From Podocnemis expansa (lineage: Eukaryota; Chordata; Testudines; Podocnemididae), in assembly GCA_007922195.1 (NCBI GenBank), contig ML682005.1, positions 40,788,531 through 40,852,530 on the forward strand: a stretch of DNA of 64,000 bases. Direction: 5' to 3'. The notes beneath the pieces are model-generated. The model was given only the letters and a program-made list of their open reading frames with translations, did not search any database and had not been told where the DNA came from. A program made the translations under genes and the position numbers. Positions 53,641 through 64,000 of the stretch are shown piece after piece. Positions within the stretch are counted from its first letter, which is position 1. The number at the start of each line of letters is the position of its first letter.

Positions 53641-54290
53641 TTACCACCCCGCTCACATGGGTGGAGCATACCAGCTCTCTAAAACGGCAGGGGGAAATAG
53701 ACTGTACCAACTCACGCCAAAAGGGGTGTGTGCTAGGCTCAGACCAAACCCCACAAGGGGGCAGAGGGGAGAGGCAGCAAAGCCCAGCCTGCCCTGAGGC
53801 TTGCTGTGCCAGGCAGGGAGGGCCTAGCCCTAGGGAGTGGTGCCAGGGGGTTACAGGTGTTGGACTTGCTCAGGGCAGGAGCCCAATGCTGACTGCCTGG
53901 GCTCAGGTCATGGCATCGCCAAGGCCAGGCGAAACCATTAGTCTTACACCCACTTTCGGTCTCCTGCACCCAGTGCTCTCCCCAGGACTTGAAATTATGA
54001 GGCGTGTAGAGGGAGGTGTGCTGGGATATTGTGGGTGTTCACTAAATCAGTCTAGCACTGTTACTAGCTGACAACTGGGGAGGGGGGGTGTTAGGGAAAC
54101 CCCTGCCTGCGCCATCCTCTGAAGCAGCTGGTGCCAGGGCCCCCAGACTGAGAGCACGGCTGGCTCCCTGCGAGTCCTGCTGCAGTCAAGTTTCAAGGGG
54201 TTGCAAATTCACAGCAACAAGTGACTGTGGCTAAGCGGGCCCCACTGTCTGCATCAAGCTAGTCCTCCCACAGCGCAGGCCTCCTGAGCT
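53641..54290. other. Unassigned flank of the CpG island
   Basis: The GC-moderate sequence near 53990-54090 (ccaggacttgaaattatgag, 'ctagcactgttactagctgac') resembles 26165-26240 and 52935-53020, so another dispersed repeat is present. I do not recognise its class. Confidence 0.4.
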
Positions 54291-54293
54291 TAA

Positions 54294-55045
54294 GGGTACC
54301 AAATGTCAGGCAAAAGGAGGACATGTCTTCCTTTCGACCTTCACATCCTCCGTCCAGGAAAAATTTTAAAAGTATATGATTTTGTCTGGCTTTTTACTTC
54401 CAGGGGTTAAAGCAGGGGTGGCCAAACTTATGGAACTCAAGAGCCGCACAAGTTGATTATTAAACCTTCGAGACTGGCACTGAGACATATAGCCACATGC
54501 TTTTACCTACTCCAAAATTACTAAGTTTCAAATTCATTGCACACTAATTTTATCATGAAAAGAGGGCAAATATTGATCCTACTAATGTCAGATTCTGCTT
54601 AAGGTTTCCATGAAAATTAGGCCTATACAGTAAAAACTTAGCTGCTGCTTAACGTAGAAGACTGCAGACTAGCGGCGAGTTATTTAAAATCCCAACCATG
54701 CCACACATCTCCCTGCCATCCCCGACCATGCGGCGCTTCTCCCCACTGTCCTGACCCCCTCCTGAACTGCTAGTCTGGGGCTGCTTTCCTAAATTGATTT
54801 GCTGACACTCTTCCGGGAGCCACAATCTTTCATTCAAAAGCCACATGTGGCTCCCGAGCCAGTTTGGCCACACCTGGGTTAAAGTATGCTGCAACATCCC
54901 AGAATGCTCTATTTTTAGGGGCAAGCATTTCAGGGCCCCCTAAAAAAAAGATTACATGAATACTACATTTTCTCCATGTTTCCTCCAATGTCTTCCTTTT
55001 TGAACTTCCCTGGCCTCCTTTCCATGGTTTGGTATCTGGTAACCC
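54294..55045. mobile_element. DNA element with GGGTACCAAATG / TCTGGTAACCC ends
   Basis: The left end is gggtaccaaatgtcaggc and the right end is ggtatctggtaaccc; sub-terminal sequence matches 52148-52892 and 25581-27612. A hAT-like MITE is nested at 54413-54876. Confidence 0.65.
54413..54876. mobile_element. hAT-like MITE (GGCCAAACT family), duplication GGTTAAAG
   Basis: The left end is CAGGGGTGGCCAAACTT; the right end is AGTTTGGCCACACCTG. Perfect 8-bp duplications GGTTAAAG lie at 54405-54412 and 54877-54884. It is nested in the element at 54294-55045. Confidence 0.85.
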
Positions 55046-55920
55046 TACCTGAGCTGGACTTAGCAGATGAGATGACAGACTGAAAAATAAAAACACTCAC
55101 CAACTGCCTGCCACAAACTATTTTATGGATGTTGAAAGCGCTCTGCACTCTTAGCAGACAATTGTGGCCAAGGAAATAGTGTTAGCAATGTTGAAATTTA
55201 ATTGATATCATTGGATTTCAGCATTAACACAATGATCTCTCTCTTTGACTCAGTGCTACTCCACTTGAGGGTGAGGAATTAATCAATCAATTTCCCAGTC
55301 TACTGAACGGGTCTTCACAAACTCCTCAATCAAACTGGGAAGTTTGAACTGACAGTGGCAAATTTACTGCTGTTAGTATAGATCTCCCCTAAGTTAATTT
55401 GCATTAGGTTCATACTCAAAAGGTTATCTTTGCAACCATTAAGGTTAGAAGCAATTTTTTTTCCTCAGGAAAAATTAGATTTTGGAGCACTTTTTGATAG
55501 TAATGGATGGATTCTGAATCAGATTCCATTGCCACAAGAATGTATTTAGCAGCTCACAGAGAAGAGACTTAAAAACATCCCACAGCATCTTCTGCTTATT
55601 CCCCTTCCCACAGAATTCAGTTTTGGAGGCAAGGGAGAGCAAAAATCACATTCTTTAGCCAGCCTCTACTTAATTGCCTTGCATAGCAAGTCCAAGAGGA
55701 TGAGGTGAAGACTGGCAAATACTGTCACTGTATGTAGCAATTCCTGCTGAAATGTCCAGAGACACTGTGATTGAGAGTGAAACTGGCAGAGATGCTGGCA
55801 GTGTTCACAGTCATGTGAATGTACTCAGCTGCTGCCGGCTGAAATTACACAGGAAGACTGTGTATTATAATGGATTACCAATGTGGGGTTGAATTCAGGC
55901 AGAATAAAGACAGCTATTGG
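55046..55920. other. Unassigned intergenic DNA
   Basis: Nothing recognised. Confidence 0.45.
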
Positions 55921-55926
55921 ATCTTG

Positions 55927-56240
55927 CAGGGGTGTTGCTGGTGCCTGGCACGCAGGGCACATGCCCCGAGTGCTGCACCAGTGTCTTGAGTGCCTGGGGT
56001 GGCCCCTGCCTCTTCTGGGCCCATCCCCAACCTGGGATCCAGGGCCGGGCTGCCTGCAGCAGCGCCTTACTCTCCTGGCCAGGGATTGAGGCCTGGCTGC
56101 GTGTGGCGACGCTCGTCTCTTCCAGCCCCAGCCCTGGCCAGGGATTCAAAACCAAGCTGGCAGGAGCAGGAGCCCGATGACAGAAAAGGGCCGGGTGCTG
56201 GATCAATGGTGGGCCCCAGAACACACCGTTCCAACTCCTC
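55927..56240. mobile_element. GC-rich hAT-like MITE, right end lost
   Basis: The left end CAGGGGTGTTGCTGGTGCC, followed by cacgcagggcacatgcccc, matches the family seen at 6589-7218. The right inverted end was not found, so no duplication can be shown. Confidence 0.55.
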
Positions 56241-57975
56241 GTTCTATTTTTAGGGGCCCCGGCACGCTGAGCCCCTAAAAATAGTGGGCCCCGGAATGGC
56301 ATTCCAGGGCGTTCCACCTTACTTTAACCCCTGCCAGTGAGACACGGTATGCTCGATTTACAGATCGCTAAGGTTTAATGCACAACGCTTTTTATAGATA
56401 GTTAAATACAAAGCCTAATATTAACTACAGTGTATCATACTAAGTCTGGAGAGCTAAGCAGTTAGTCAGAAGTCTGTGTACAGCAATGGCTTTCTTCAGG
56501 GGCCCTGTCACGGTGTCAGTGGATCCTCTCATTCAACTGGCAGCACCTTCCACAGAATCAGGCATCAATAGAGCATGCCCCTTTATTAAGAAGTGACTTT
56601 TTAATTTTCTATTTTTATTTTAATTGACTGTTAAGAGTAGAGTGAAGATTGTTAAGGAGCAGGGTTATGAGTTAAGCTTGTTAGGATGATCATTCAGCCT
56701 CTGCACAAATAGCTTTTCTTCTGCTTATGAACACAAAGCACTTCTAAAATAAATACAGGTATGACTGTGCTATTGGTGAGCAATGTGTTGCAATGAAGGA
56801 AGACTTGTGAACTAAGAACAAAAAGGTACAATTCAACAGTTTTCTCTTTCATTCTGAAAATAGTCAGTGAAGAGACTTTATTCTGGATGATGGATCTAAC
56901 TTATCCTGATTAGGAAGCTGTGGTGCATGGTGATTTAAGAACTCTAACATCTGCATGTGACTACTGCATGGGTTTGCAATGATGTAGGCTGGCAGAGTTC
57001 GGAAGACTTGTCCGTTGACAGCAATTGCAACTTGGAAAAGGCTGAATGGAGCTAAGAAAGAAGGACCCTTTCACTTTATTGACACAATTACTTTATTTTC
57101 TTGATTTTGTTCTGATCCCATTACAATTATTTCATTAAAATGCCTTGTCAGCTGACTTGAGTATGAGAAGACAAAATAGCTGCAGGGCACTAGCATGTCA
57201 AAATCATACAGGTTTTTTTTTTCCCCTGATGCATGCTTATACTCTGCCCCTTAAGTCACAATGTAACATTTAACTCCAGTGTTCATAGTCCAAAAAGAAG
57301 ATTTGTGTATTATTTACAGGAAATTTCCTGTAATCAACAAAGATCTGCATTATTTAGATTATGCCTTTCTAAGAAATGTTCTAAATGTATAGTTGCTAAT
57401 CTATTCTGTTAAACTATTTCTATTATATTTTATTTTAAAGAATCATGTCTTCAGATATTGGGAGCTGGGTGCATTCTACACAAAGTAACAATGGCAAATG
57501 CTAATTGAGCCAGGTTGTTAACCATACAGTTCAGAGCAGGTTTGTGTTACCATTGATAACTGTAATTGGAAATTTTAGAAAACAAGGTATAATGTAAACA
57601 GAGCCGTGTGGTTGTGTTTGAGACAAGAAGAAATATTGTTTGGTTGAAATGTATATCTGAACTGACAGTTTCTTATGTGCCTCCATGACTGTGCAAGAGG
57701 GGATTCCGCAAGGAACATCCCCCTCCTTGTGCTTCTGGCATAGAATGGTCATATTTCTGTTGAGTTAAAATTTTGATTATAGCATACCTCTCAGTCTGCC
57801 AGGATCCAAACCTGGATGTAGTGTGTGAAAAGAGAACTGAAAGGAGGAACAGAAAACAGACTGGCATGCAGGCAACTTAAATTGACTCTTTTTAATAGCT
57901 TCACTTTCCTGATCCTGAGATAATTTTCAAAAATAAAGTGCGGAGCCGCCAAATGTGTGGAACAGAAGTAACCTT
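56241..57975. other. Unassigned intergenic DNA
   Basis: No gene or complete repeat was recognised. A frame at 57531-57867 (- strand) has no familiar motif. Confidence 0.45.
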
Positions 57976-58452
57976 GGGTATGTCTACACTTACAATTTAA
58001 TTCAAATTAATGAGTATTAATTTGAATTAAATTAATGCATGGCTACACCAGCTTTCATTAATTCAAACTAATAGCTCCATGCTTCAAAGTTATAAAACCT
58101 TGCTTAACTTTGAAGTAAGGGTTAATTCAAATTTAGTTCTAATTAACCCAGTGTAGCCATGCAAATTCAAACTCACCATTGGTTCAAATTAATGCTTTTT
58201 GACTTTCCTCCTAGGGTGCCTTCCTCTTTCTGTATAGTGGGTGGGGGCATGGCCCTTCTTGGGGGCCATTTTGCAACACCTCCCATGGTACCCCTCTCCT
58301 AATTTGAACTAGCAAGTCCTGTCTATGGACATACTAGTTCAAATTGGTTTTCCTAGTGGGGCCATGTTAGTTTGAATTAAGTTAATTAGAACTAATCATT
58401 ATTAGTTCAAATTACATTAATTCAAACTAAGCTTCTAAGTGCAGACATAGCC
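57976..58452. mobile_element. Harbinger-like element (AATTCAAATTAA type), CTT flanks
   Basis: The left end is gggtatgtctacac and the right end is gtgcagacatagcc. CTT flanks both sides (57973-57975 and 58453-58455). The interior is made of inverted AATTCAAATTAA words with a less repetitive middle. Confidence 0.65.
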
Positions 58453-58455
58453 CTT

Positions 58456-59409
58456 GGCACTAAAATGAGTGATCTCCCTAGAAATGAGGGCCAAGTCAGA
58501 GTTATACCATTTAGCATTCCTAGAGACACTAGGCCTGATGGGCGCCTGCTCTGGAATCAGCTGGTCCTGCACTCATTGACGTCACTGGTAGGATTCCCAT
58601 TGATTTCACTCATTACTGGATCAGTCAGGCCCCCATGCCAATGTAAATCGAGAATAACTTCACTGACCTCAAGTTAATAACTCTGCATTTACATTGTTTA
58701 ACTGAGGGAACAGAAAGGATATAGCTCCACTAAGTATTGATTCACAAATACAGATTGATATAATCCCTCCTGTCATGGAGTAGGTAAACCTTGTCATGCC
58801 ATGTCAGATTGCAGGAGGCTATTCAAGTGGATATTTTATGGCCCAAGTGTCTGGGGTTTATGTAGTAGCCCAGCAGCTAAGGGCAGTATGGCCCAATAGC
58901 CAGATCTGTAAAACTGTCTTTCTGCAGCAAAGTTTACTACTGTGGTAGAGCAGCCAGACTGGGGGCCCGCCCTTCTCCACCAGGTCCTGACCCAGGGCTC
59001 TAGGGAACCAGTATTTCCATACTACTAGTATGTCTCAGTTTCCTGTTATTACAGTTCTGTTCCCCGGCACACTTCCTAGCAACATGGGTAGCCTCATGAC
59101 CTCTGCTCTCTGTTCCACCAATGTTGGATGTCAGTTTTTCAACTTGACTGGCTTCTTTGTCCTGGAGCTCCAGCACTAGTCTGTAACATGTCTGCTCTAT
59201 TCAGTGCCTGCTCAGAGTGAGCTGAGCATCTCTTCTATTTGGAGCATACCCAGCAGGGATGAAGAGCTGTGTCTTCCTCAGCCCACAGCATGTGCTTAGC
59301 TCCTGCTCGACTGGTGTGAGGTAAGTACACCCACTTCTTGAATGGTATTTTTACAAAAATGTTCTTTTCTCATAGTCAAGGGTATTTTTCTTCTAATCTT
59401 TTTTTACAG
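58456..59409. other. Unassigned flank upstream of the dehydrogenase pseudogene
   Basis: It could hold a first untranslated exon or promoter of the ancestral gene. Nothing specific could be identified. Confidence 0.4.
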
Positions 59410-59853
59410 GTCATGGCAGAACAAAAGGAGCCTGGTCTTCTGCTCTTTGAAATAGGAGGCCCACATGGTGTACTAGATGATATGGAGCTCTTAAAGAAAC
59501 ACTTTCACCTTCTCACAATGAAAGAATTTGAGAACAAAAAAAAAGTGAGTGAAAAGATCAAATCTGTTTTCATATTTGATTGTTGAGCAGTTGTTGACCA
59601 GGAGCTCGTCCAGAGCCTGCCTCATTTAAAGGTGACTGTAAACCCTGGGGTAGATGTGGATCACCTAGACTTGAAACTGATTTCTAGCTTTGGAGTTAAA
59701 GTGACAAATAACCTCCATGCTGTTTCTGACTCCACAGCAGACATAGGGATGGCCTTGATGCTGGCATCTGCTAGAAGGCTAGTGGACAGTAACTTTTTAA
59801 ATTCCTTTGCTAATACTTCTATGTCAGATATATTTCTGGTGTACAGTACTTAA

Positions 59854-60700
59854 TTTTTATTCTATCACATTTTGCTTGAAATAATATGTAAGCGTCTTTA
59901 CAGGAAGAAATGCTGCAAATATTTAGTTTTCCAGTCTTCCTCATTTTTCTGGTTTTTATTTTCTGATATTCTGCATCCAATCCAGCTTCTACTGTAGGCA
60001 GTGGCAACAGAATTAAGGCTTCTGTCTAAATTAGGTACTTAAGGCTGCCTATGATTTGATTTATATACTGGATTTACTGTTTGGACTAGAATCTGCACTC
60101 CCTTTCCCCACAGCCTTCGCCTTGTGCAGTTATTTACTCCTCTCCAAAGGGGATGCAAAATGCTAGCAACTTATATTTTCCCAGTCATTAATATCCCCTG
60201 TGCATCAGTGCAAAAGACTACACAAGGTTGTAAGGCAATGGATATCAGGCCTTGGATATATATCACCAAAGCAGGGGATTTGCTATGAAATTCACTGAAT
60301 AACTTTGCTTTGCACTCCTGATACGGGGAAGAACCCGAGTTAGTAAACCCTATTCCCAGAATAATGTTAGAATCTCTGACGATGCTATTGTCAAAAACTG
60401 TTTGCCATTGTGCTCTGTCTGAGGGGCAACTCCTTTCCAAACAGTGCTTAGCTGAAGCAGCGAGCTGCGTCCTGGCAGAGGGGAGAGTGTCTGTGGAAGC
60501 CGGAAGAAAGAAATCTCCTTTTCCCCCAGGGAAACAGCACTTCTCTGATCACCACTGCAGCCCTCACCATGCAGAAGTGCCTGTGCCCTGGGCACTGTCT
60601 CACTTCTCCCCCATCTCACATTGCCCCAAGTGCCCTTGCCAACAATATGCAGGGGTCCCCTGTTGAGCTGGTCTCTGCAGTGCGCCAGAGTATTGTATCG
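59854..60700. other. Pseudogene intron, unassigned
   Basis: Open frames at 60171-60709 on both strands show no motif. Confidence 0.4.
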
Positions 60701-60840
60701 TAGAATCATAGGGTTGGAAGGGACCTCATGAGGTCATCTAGTCCAACCCCCTGCCAAAAAAAGCAGGACCACTCCCACTAAACTATTCCAGCTAGAGTTT
60801 CATTCAGCCGGGCCTTAATCACCTAAATGGACTTTCCAAA
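60701..60840 (-). mobile_element. CR1-type LINE 3' end, antisense, short
   Basis: It reads tagaatcatagggttggaag, ggtcatctagtccaac and agccgggccttaatcacct, the antisense of the CR1 3' end. It lies in the intron of the dehydrogenase pseudogene. Confidence 0.85.
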
Positions 60841-61295
60841 TCCTTCACCACCTGTCCTATAAAGAAAAAAACTACATACACTCCTTCAGTTGTGTCTTGG
60901 TAATGGGATTTACCCTGGCAGAAAAGTGGGTGAGGGAAATCAAAGTCTGTCTAGTGGAAAGACAAGTTATTGTAAGCTTCAAAGAGGATATTACAAAGAG
61001 GGAAGAATCCATACACCACGAATCCATTTCTTACTTGTCATTTTTTGTTTTTAACTGTTCAGATTGCAATTGCTCCACAAACTGAGTATTTTGCTGTGAA
61101 CTGGCTGGGTGTTGAAGTCACTCAGACCACTCTCGGCATCATCGGCATGGGCAGCGTTGGGTATAAAGGTAGCCAAGAGGGCCAAAGCTTTTGAAATGAA
61201 AATTTTGTACCACAACAGGAACCAGAGGTAAACATGCACCTGATGTGAACTAGAGCAGATTATATTCTTGATTCTCTTAAAAGTTATGTATAGAT

Positions 61296-61771
61296 CAGGG
61301 GTGGCCAAACTGTGGCTTGGAAGCCACATGTGGCTCTTGAATGCAAAACTGTGGCTCCCAGAAGAATTTCAGCAAATCAATTTAGAAAAGCAGCCCCAGT
61401 CTAGGAGTTCAGGAGGGGGTTGGGAAAGTGGGGAGAAGGTGCGGCATGGTCGGGGATGGCAGGGAGAAGTGCGGCATGGTTAGGATTTAAAAAAACTTGC
61501 CACTAGCCTGCAATATTCTACATCCAGTGACAGCTAAGTTTTTACTGAATAGGCCTAGTTTTCATGGTAATCTTAAGTCATTATTAGAATCTGACATTAG
61601 TAGGGACGATATTTGTCCTTGTTTTATAATAAAATTAAAGTCTGCAGTGAATTTTAAACTAAGTAATTTTGGAGTAGGTAAAAGTATATGGCTATATGCC
61701 TCAGTGTGGCTCTTGAAGGTTTAATACTCAACTTGTGTGGCTCTTGAGTTCCATAAGTTTGGCTACCCCTG
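61296..61771. mobile_element. hAT-like MITE (GGCCAAACT family), duplication GTATAGAT
   Basis: The left end is CAGGGGTGGCCAAACT; the right end is AAGTTTGGCTACCCCTG. Perfect 8-bp duplications GTATAGAT lie at 61288-61295 and 61772-61779. It is 476 bp long. Confidence 0.88.
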
Positions 61772-61779
61772 GTATAGAT

Positions 61780-62130
61780 CTTTTTGTTACAAACCCACTC
61801 TACAGAACGTCTTTCCCAATTCATGCCAAATCCCCTTAGTCTAATTCAAGTGAGAATTCTCATCATTGTCAAGAGTCAGAATTTTCAAATTTGGCTGTCA
61901 CAAGTTTGGTAGTTGAGATACTTGAGCATGCTGATTTTTCAAATGTTCTAAGCAAACAGTTCCCATTGATCTCAGTGGGAACTGTAAATACTTTACATTT
62001 GAAAATCGGGTCACTCATTTATTTGCATGATTAAATATGAATTCAGGTGCCTTAAGTTGGCAGCTAAGTTTGAAAATTTTGACCCAGAAGAACAGAGTGG
62101 GGTAATATAATATATTAAGCATAATTTGAG
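61780..62130. other. Unassigned intergenic DNA
   Basis: Nothing recognised. Confidence 0.4.
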
Positions 62131-63700
62131 CACTATTTAAATAGCTTTATCGGAAGAAAAAGGGTCAGTGTATGCCAGGCGCCCGGGCCCCCTTTTGGGA
62201 TACCTGTGGGCTAAGTGCCCTTGCCTCCTTGTAGGGCGCCTGTCTATGAGTCTTTCCTCACCGAAACATCCCTCAGGCAGGTGGCAGCTAATGCTCCGGA
62301 CTCTACTCTGGGGCAGGTCGATGAAGGCAACTGTCTCTACCCCACAAGCTGGGCTGGGAAGGGTTATTGTCCTTGGCCCCATGGAGGGGCCAGGCTGACA
62401 AGACACAATAATTCTATGAGTGGGATTTGGAAAGAAACAAGCTAGCTTCTAGGGGTAGGGAAGGAAGAGCTTCTGCCACAAGCGGGAAGCAGGGAGGTGG
62501 GTAGCTATCACCCGACCCACCTGCACTGTGTCTCAGCCCAGGTCCTGACCTGGTGTCAGCCCATCCGGGACTTGCGGCAGGGTCCCAACTGCAACACACT
62601 GGTACGGGCCCTGAGTCAGCCTCCCCTGGGTAGGATTCCTGTTCCCAGTCTAAACCTGGTTGCGGGGTTGCTGCTTCGGATAGGGAGCCGGCGGGGTCCG
62701 AACCACAACACGCCGGTGTGGCCTCAGGGTCGGCCTCCGCCGCATAGGAGTTCTGTCTCCCGTCCAAGCCTCGTTCCAGGGCTGCCACATTTGAGAGAGG
62801 ACCAGCGGGATCCGATCTGCAATATGCCGGTCCCTCTCACAAGATCCTGAAGGGCCAGCAGGCCAGGTATGTCTTCCGCCGAGGGGAGTTTCTCTAGGTC
62901 ATAGCCAGCTTCGCCGGTGTCGTTGTCACTCACGAGGGGAAGCTCCTCTAGATCATTGGTGATGGAAAAGTAAACAGGTGCTGCTGCCAGGTCAGGGCCA
63001 GGTGCTGGGCCCTGGAGCTCTTGATACTCTGCTAAGTCAGCTCCCTGGGGGGACTGCCTCGGTAGTTCCGGTGCTGGCAGCTCCACCTGGCCATCCCACT
63101 CCCTGGGCCTGGCCGGGCTTTTGGTGGGCCAGGCCTTCTGTCGGGGTTCTGCGGGTCCATCTAGGTGGGTGCCTGGTCCCCAGGGTGCTGGCGGGCTCTC
63201 GACAGGCCAGGATTTCCACTGGGGCTCCGCTGGTATGTCCACATGGCCGTCTGGTCCCCATGGTGCTGGCATATTCTCCACTGTACCAGTCTCCTGCTGG
63301 GCCTGTGGAGAGAACAAAGGGAGCTCCTTCCCCTTCGGCCGCCAAGCCCTTGCTGAGCTCCATGGCTTGCCTCTTATACTTCCTGTCCCGCCCCCTTGTC
63401 TCTTATCTGACAGACATGTTGCATCTAGCTCCACCCCTGGAAGGGTGGAGCAACTCTGCCTGCCTGTTGTTGGGCGAGGCTATTTTGTCTCTGTATACAA
63501 GGGTGGCCATCTTGCCTCCTTATATACAGGAGCCCATCGCTCTCTTTTACAGTCAGCAATACACAGCTCCTTCTCAAAGTGGATTCTTCTCACCACAACC
63601 CTGGCCCATTCTTTGGGGGCTAGCCAAATTTTGTTAAAGGAAAAGCAAACTTGCTTACTTCCTTACCGTTTTTATGAATAAATAAACTTATTGCATTGTT
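62131..63700 (-). other. Unidentified GC-rich transcribed-looking unit with 26-residue repeats
   Basis: The - strand keeps a 236-codon open frame (63434-62724). It contains two close copies of a 26-residue unit (PAPWGPDGHVDIPAEP and PAPWGPGTHLDGPAEP, each followed by a (K/R)xWPxxS word) and a more diverged third copy. Later there is an acidic stretch (DLEELPLVSDNDTGEAGYDL). A TATA-like GTATAAG lies at about 63377-63371, after the frame's nominal start, so the true start would be a later ATG such as 63298. It could be part of an LTR element, a repeat-encoded protein or a real lineage-specific gene. I do not recognise it. Confidence 0.35.
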
Positions 63701-64000
63701 ACACCCATGTTATAGCAGCAGAAAGTGGAATTAATGAGCAAAATACATGCTAGAACCAGAAATGGGATATAAAAGATAACACTGAGCTGCAGCGATCTTC
63801 AACACCAGAGGCCAATGTTCCTTTCTATGGTGACCACTTAAATTGTTTTTGTTGTGTGTCTCATTTACCACCTGTAATGAATCCTTGACTGTAAAAAGAC
63901 TTCAGAATTGAAGTGAACATGTGCAGCAGCAGAAAGAGCTGAAGACATCAGCACTACCATTGCAGCCAGGTGCCCCCCTAGTCTGGAAAAAGACCCAGGG
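63701..64000. other. Unassigned terminal stretch
   Basis: Nothing recognised. Confidence 0.4.

Larger units (their letters stand above)
59410..61227 (+). pseudogene. GRHPR-like D-2-hydroxyacid dehydrogenase pseudogene, two exons
   Basis: Exon A (59410-59788) follows a T-rich tract and CAG and opens VMAEQKEPGLLLFEIGG; it continues with VDQELVQSLPHLKVTVNPGV, LDLKLISSFGVKVTNNLHAV and MALMLASARRLVD, then donor GTAACT. This is the N-terminal catalytic half of glyoxylate/hydroxypyruvate reductase-like enzymes. A TGA stop interrupts it at 59584-59586 in the same frame. Exon B (about 61060-61227) has TEYFAVNWLGVEV and the NAD-binding TLGIIGMGSVG (GxGxxG), then a one-base insertion near 61167-61170; after it the frame reads VAKRAKAFEMKILYHNRNQR up to donor GTAAAC. 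The exon B acceptor does not keep phase with exon A. The remaining C-terminal exons, with the catalytic His and Glu, were not found by 64000. In the live enzyme the product reduces glyoxylate or hydroxypyruvate using NAD(P)H. Two frame lesions plus a poor acceptor make this a pseudogene unless they are assembly errors. Confidence 0.85.

Noticed and set aside
53641..64000. RBFA, expected right neighbour by human synteny
   Set aside because: No exon was recognised. The only coding remnant on this side is a GRHPR-like pseudogene.

Overview
The window is vertebrate nuclear DNA: short exons with consensus splice sites, two CpG islands, and a dense cover of interspersed repeats. CR1-type LINE pieces, many hAT- and Harbinger-like non-autonomous elements and an R4-type LINE point to a non-avian sauropsid, most likely a turtle. 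That assignment rests on repeat flavour and is an inference. There is no prokaryotic-style operon, CRISPR array or rRNA gene.

Three protein-coding loci can be supported. (1) HSBP1L1, + strand, exons at 30033-30077, 31263-31329 and 32694-32785, starting in a CpG island. Its second intron has the termini and branch-site signature of a U12-type AT-AC intron. (2) TXNL4A (U5-15K/Dim1), - strand, exons at 50141-49989, 42170-42067 and 40489-40318, giving the complete 142-residue protein. A CpG island with ETS-like and YY1-like sites at 53.3-53.64 kb is its likely promoter. The HSBP1L1-TXNL4A order and orientation match human 18q23 as I know it. SLC66A2 and RBFA, the outer neighbours in human, were not recognised here. 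(3) A decayed D-2-hydroxyacid dehydrogenase (GRHPR-like) gene on the + strand at 59.4-61.2 kb, with one in-frame stop and one frameshift.

Layout. 0-2.1 kb: a CR1 LINE split by a Harbinger-like element that is a chain of small hairpins and holds a 400-base assembly gap. 2.1-9.9 kb: mostly unidentified AT-rich DNA with two more Harbinger-like elements. 9.9-15.9 kb: GC-rich DNA, then an A/C-rich degenerate array. 16-17.7 kb: unidentified. 18.5-23.2 kb: an old CR1-type repeat interrupted by a 3-kb R4-type LINE. 23.3-25.4 kb: a dead hAT transposase. 25.6-28.8 kb: further repeats. 29.1-32.8 kb: HSBP1L1 with nested elements before and inside it. 33-40 kb: intergenic. 40.3-53.6 kb: TXNL4A. 54-64 kb: nested repeats, the dehydrogenase pseudogene and an unidentified GC-rich tract with 26-residue repeats.

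The most informative signals are the AT-AC intron, a set of hAT-like insertions whose 8-bp target duplications fall into two consensus classes, the serial-hairpin elements, and the layered structure of the R4 LINE, which has lost its endonuclease core and carries a tRNA-like segment at its 5' side.
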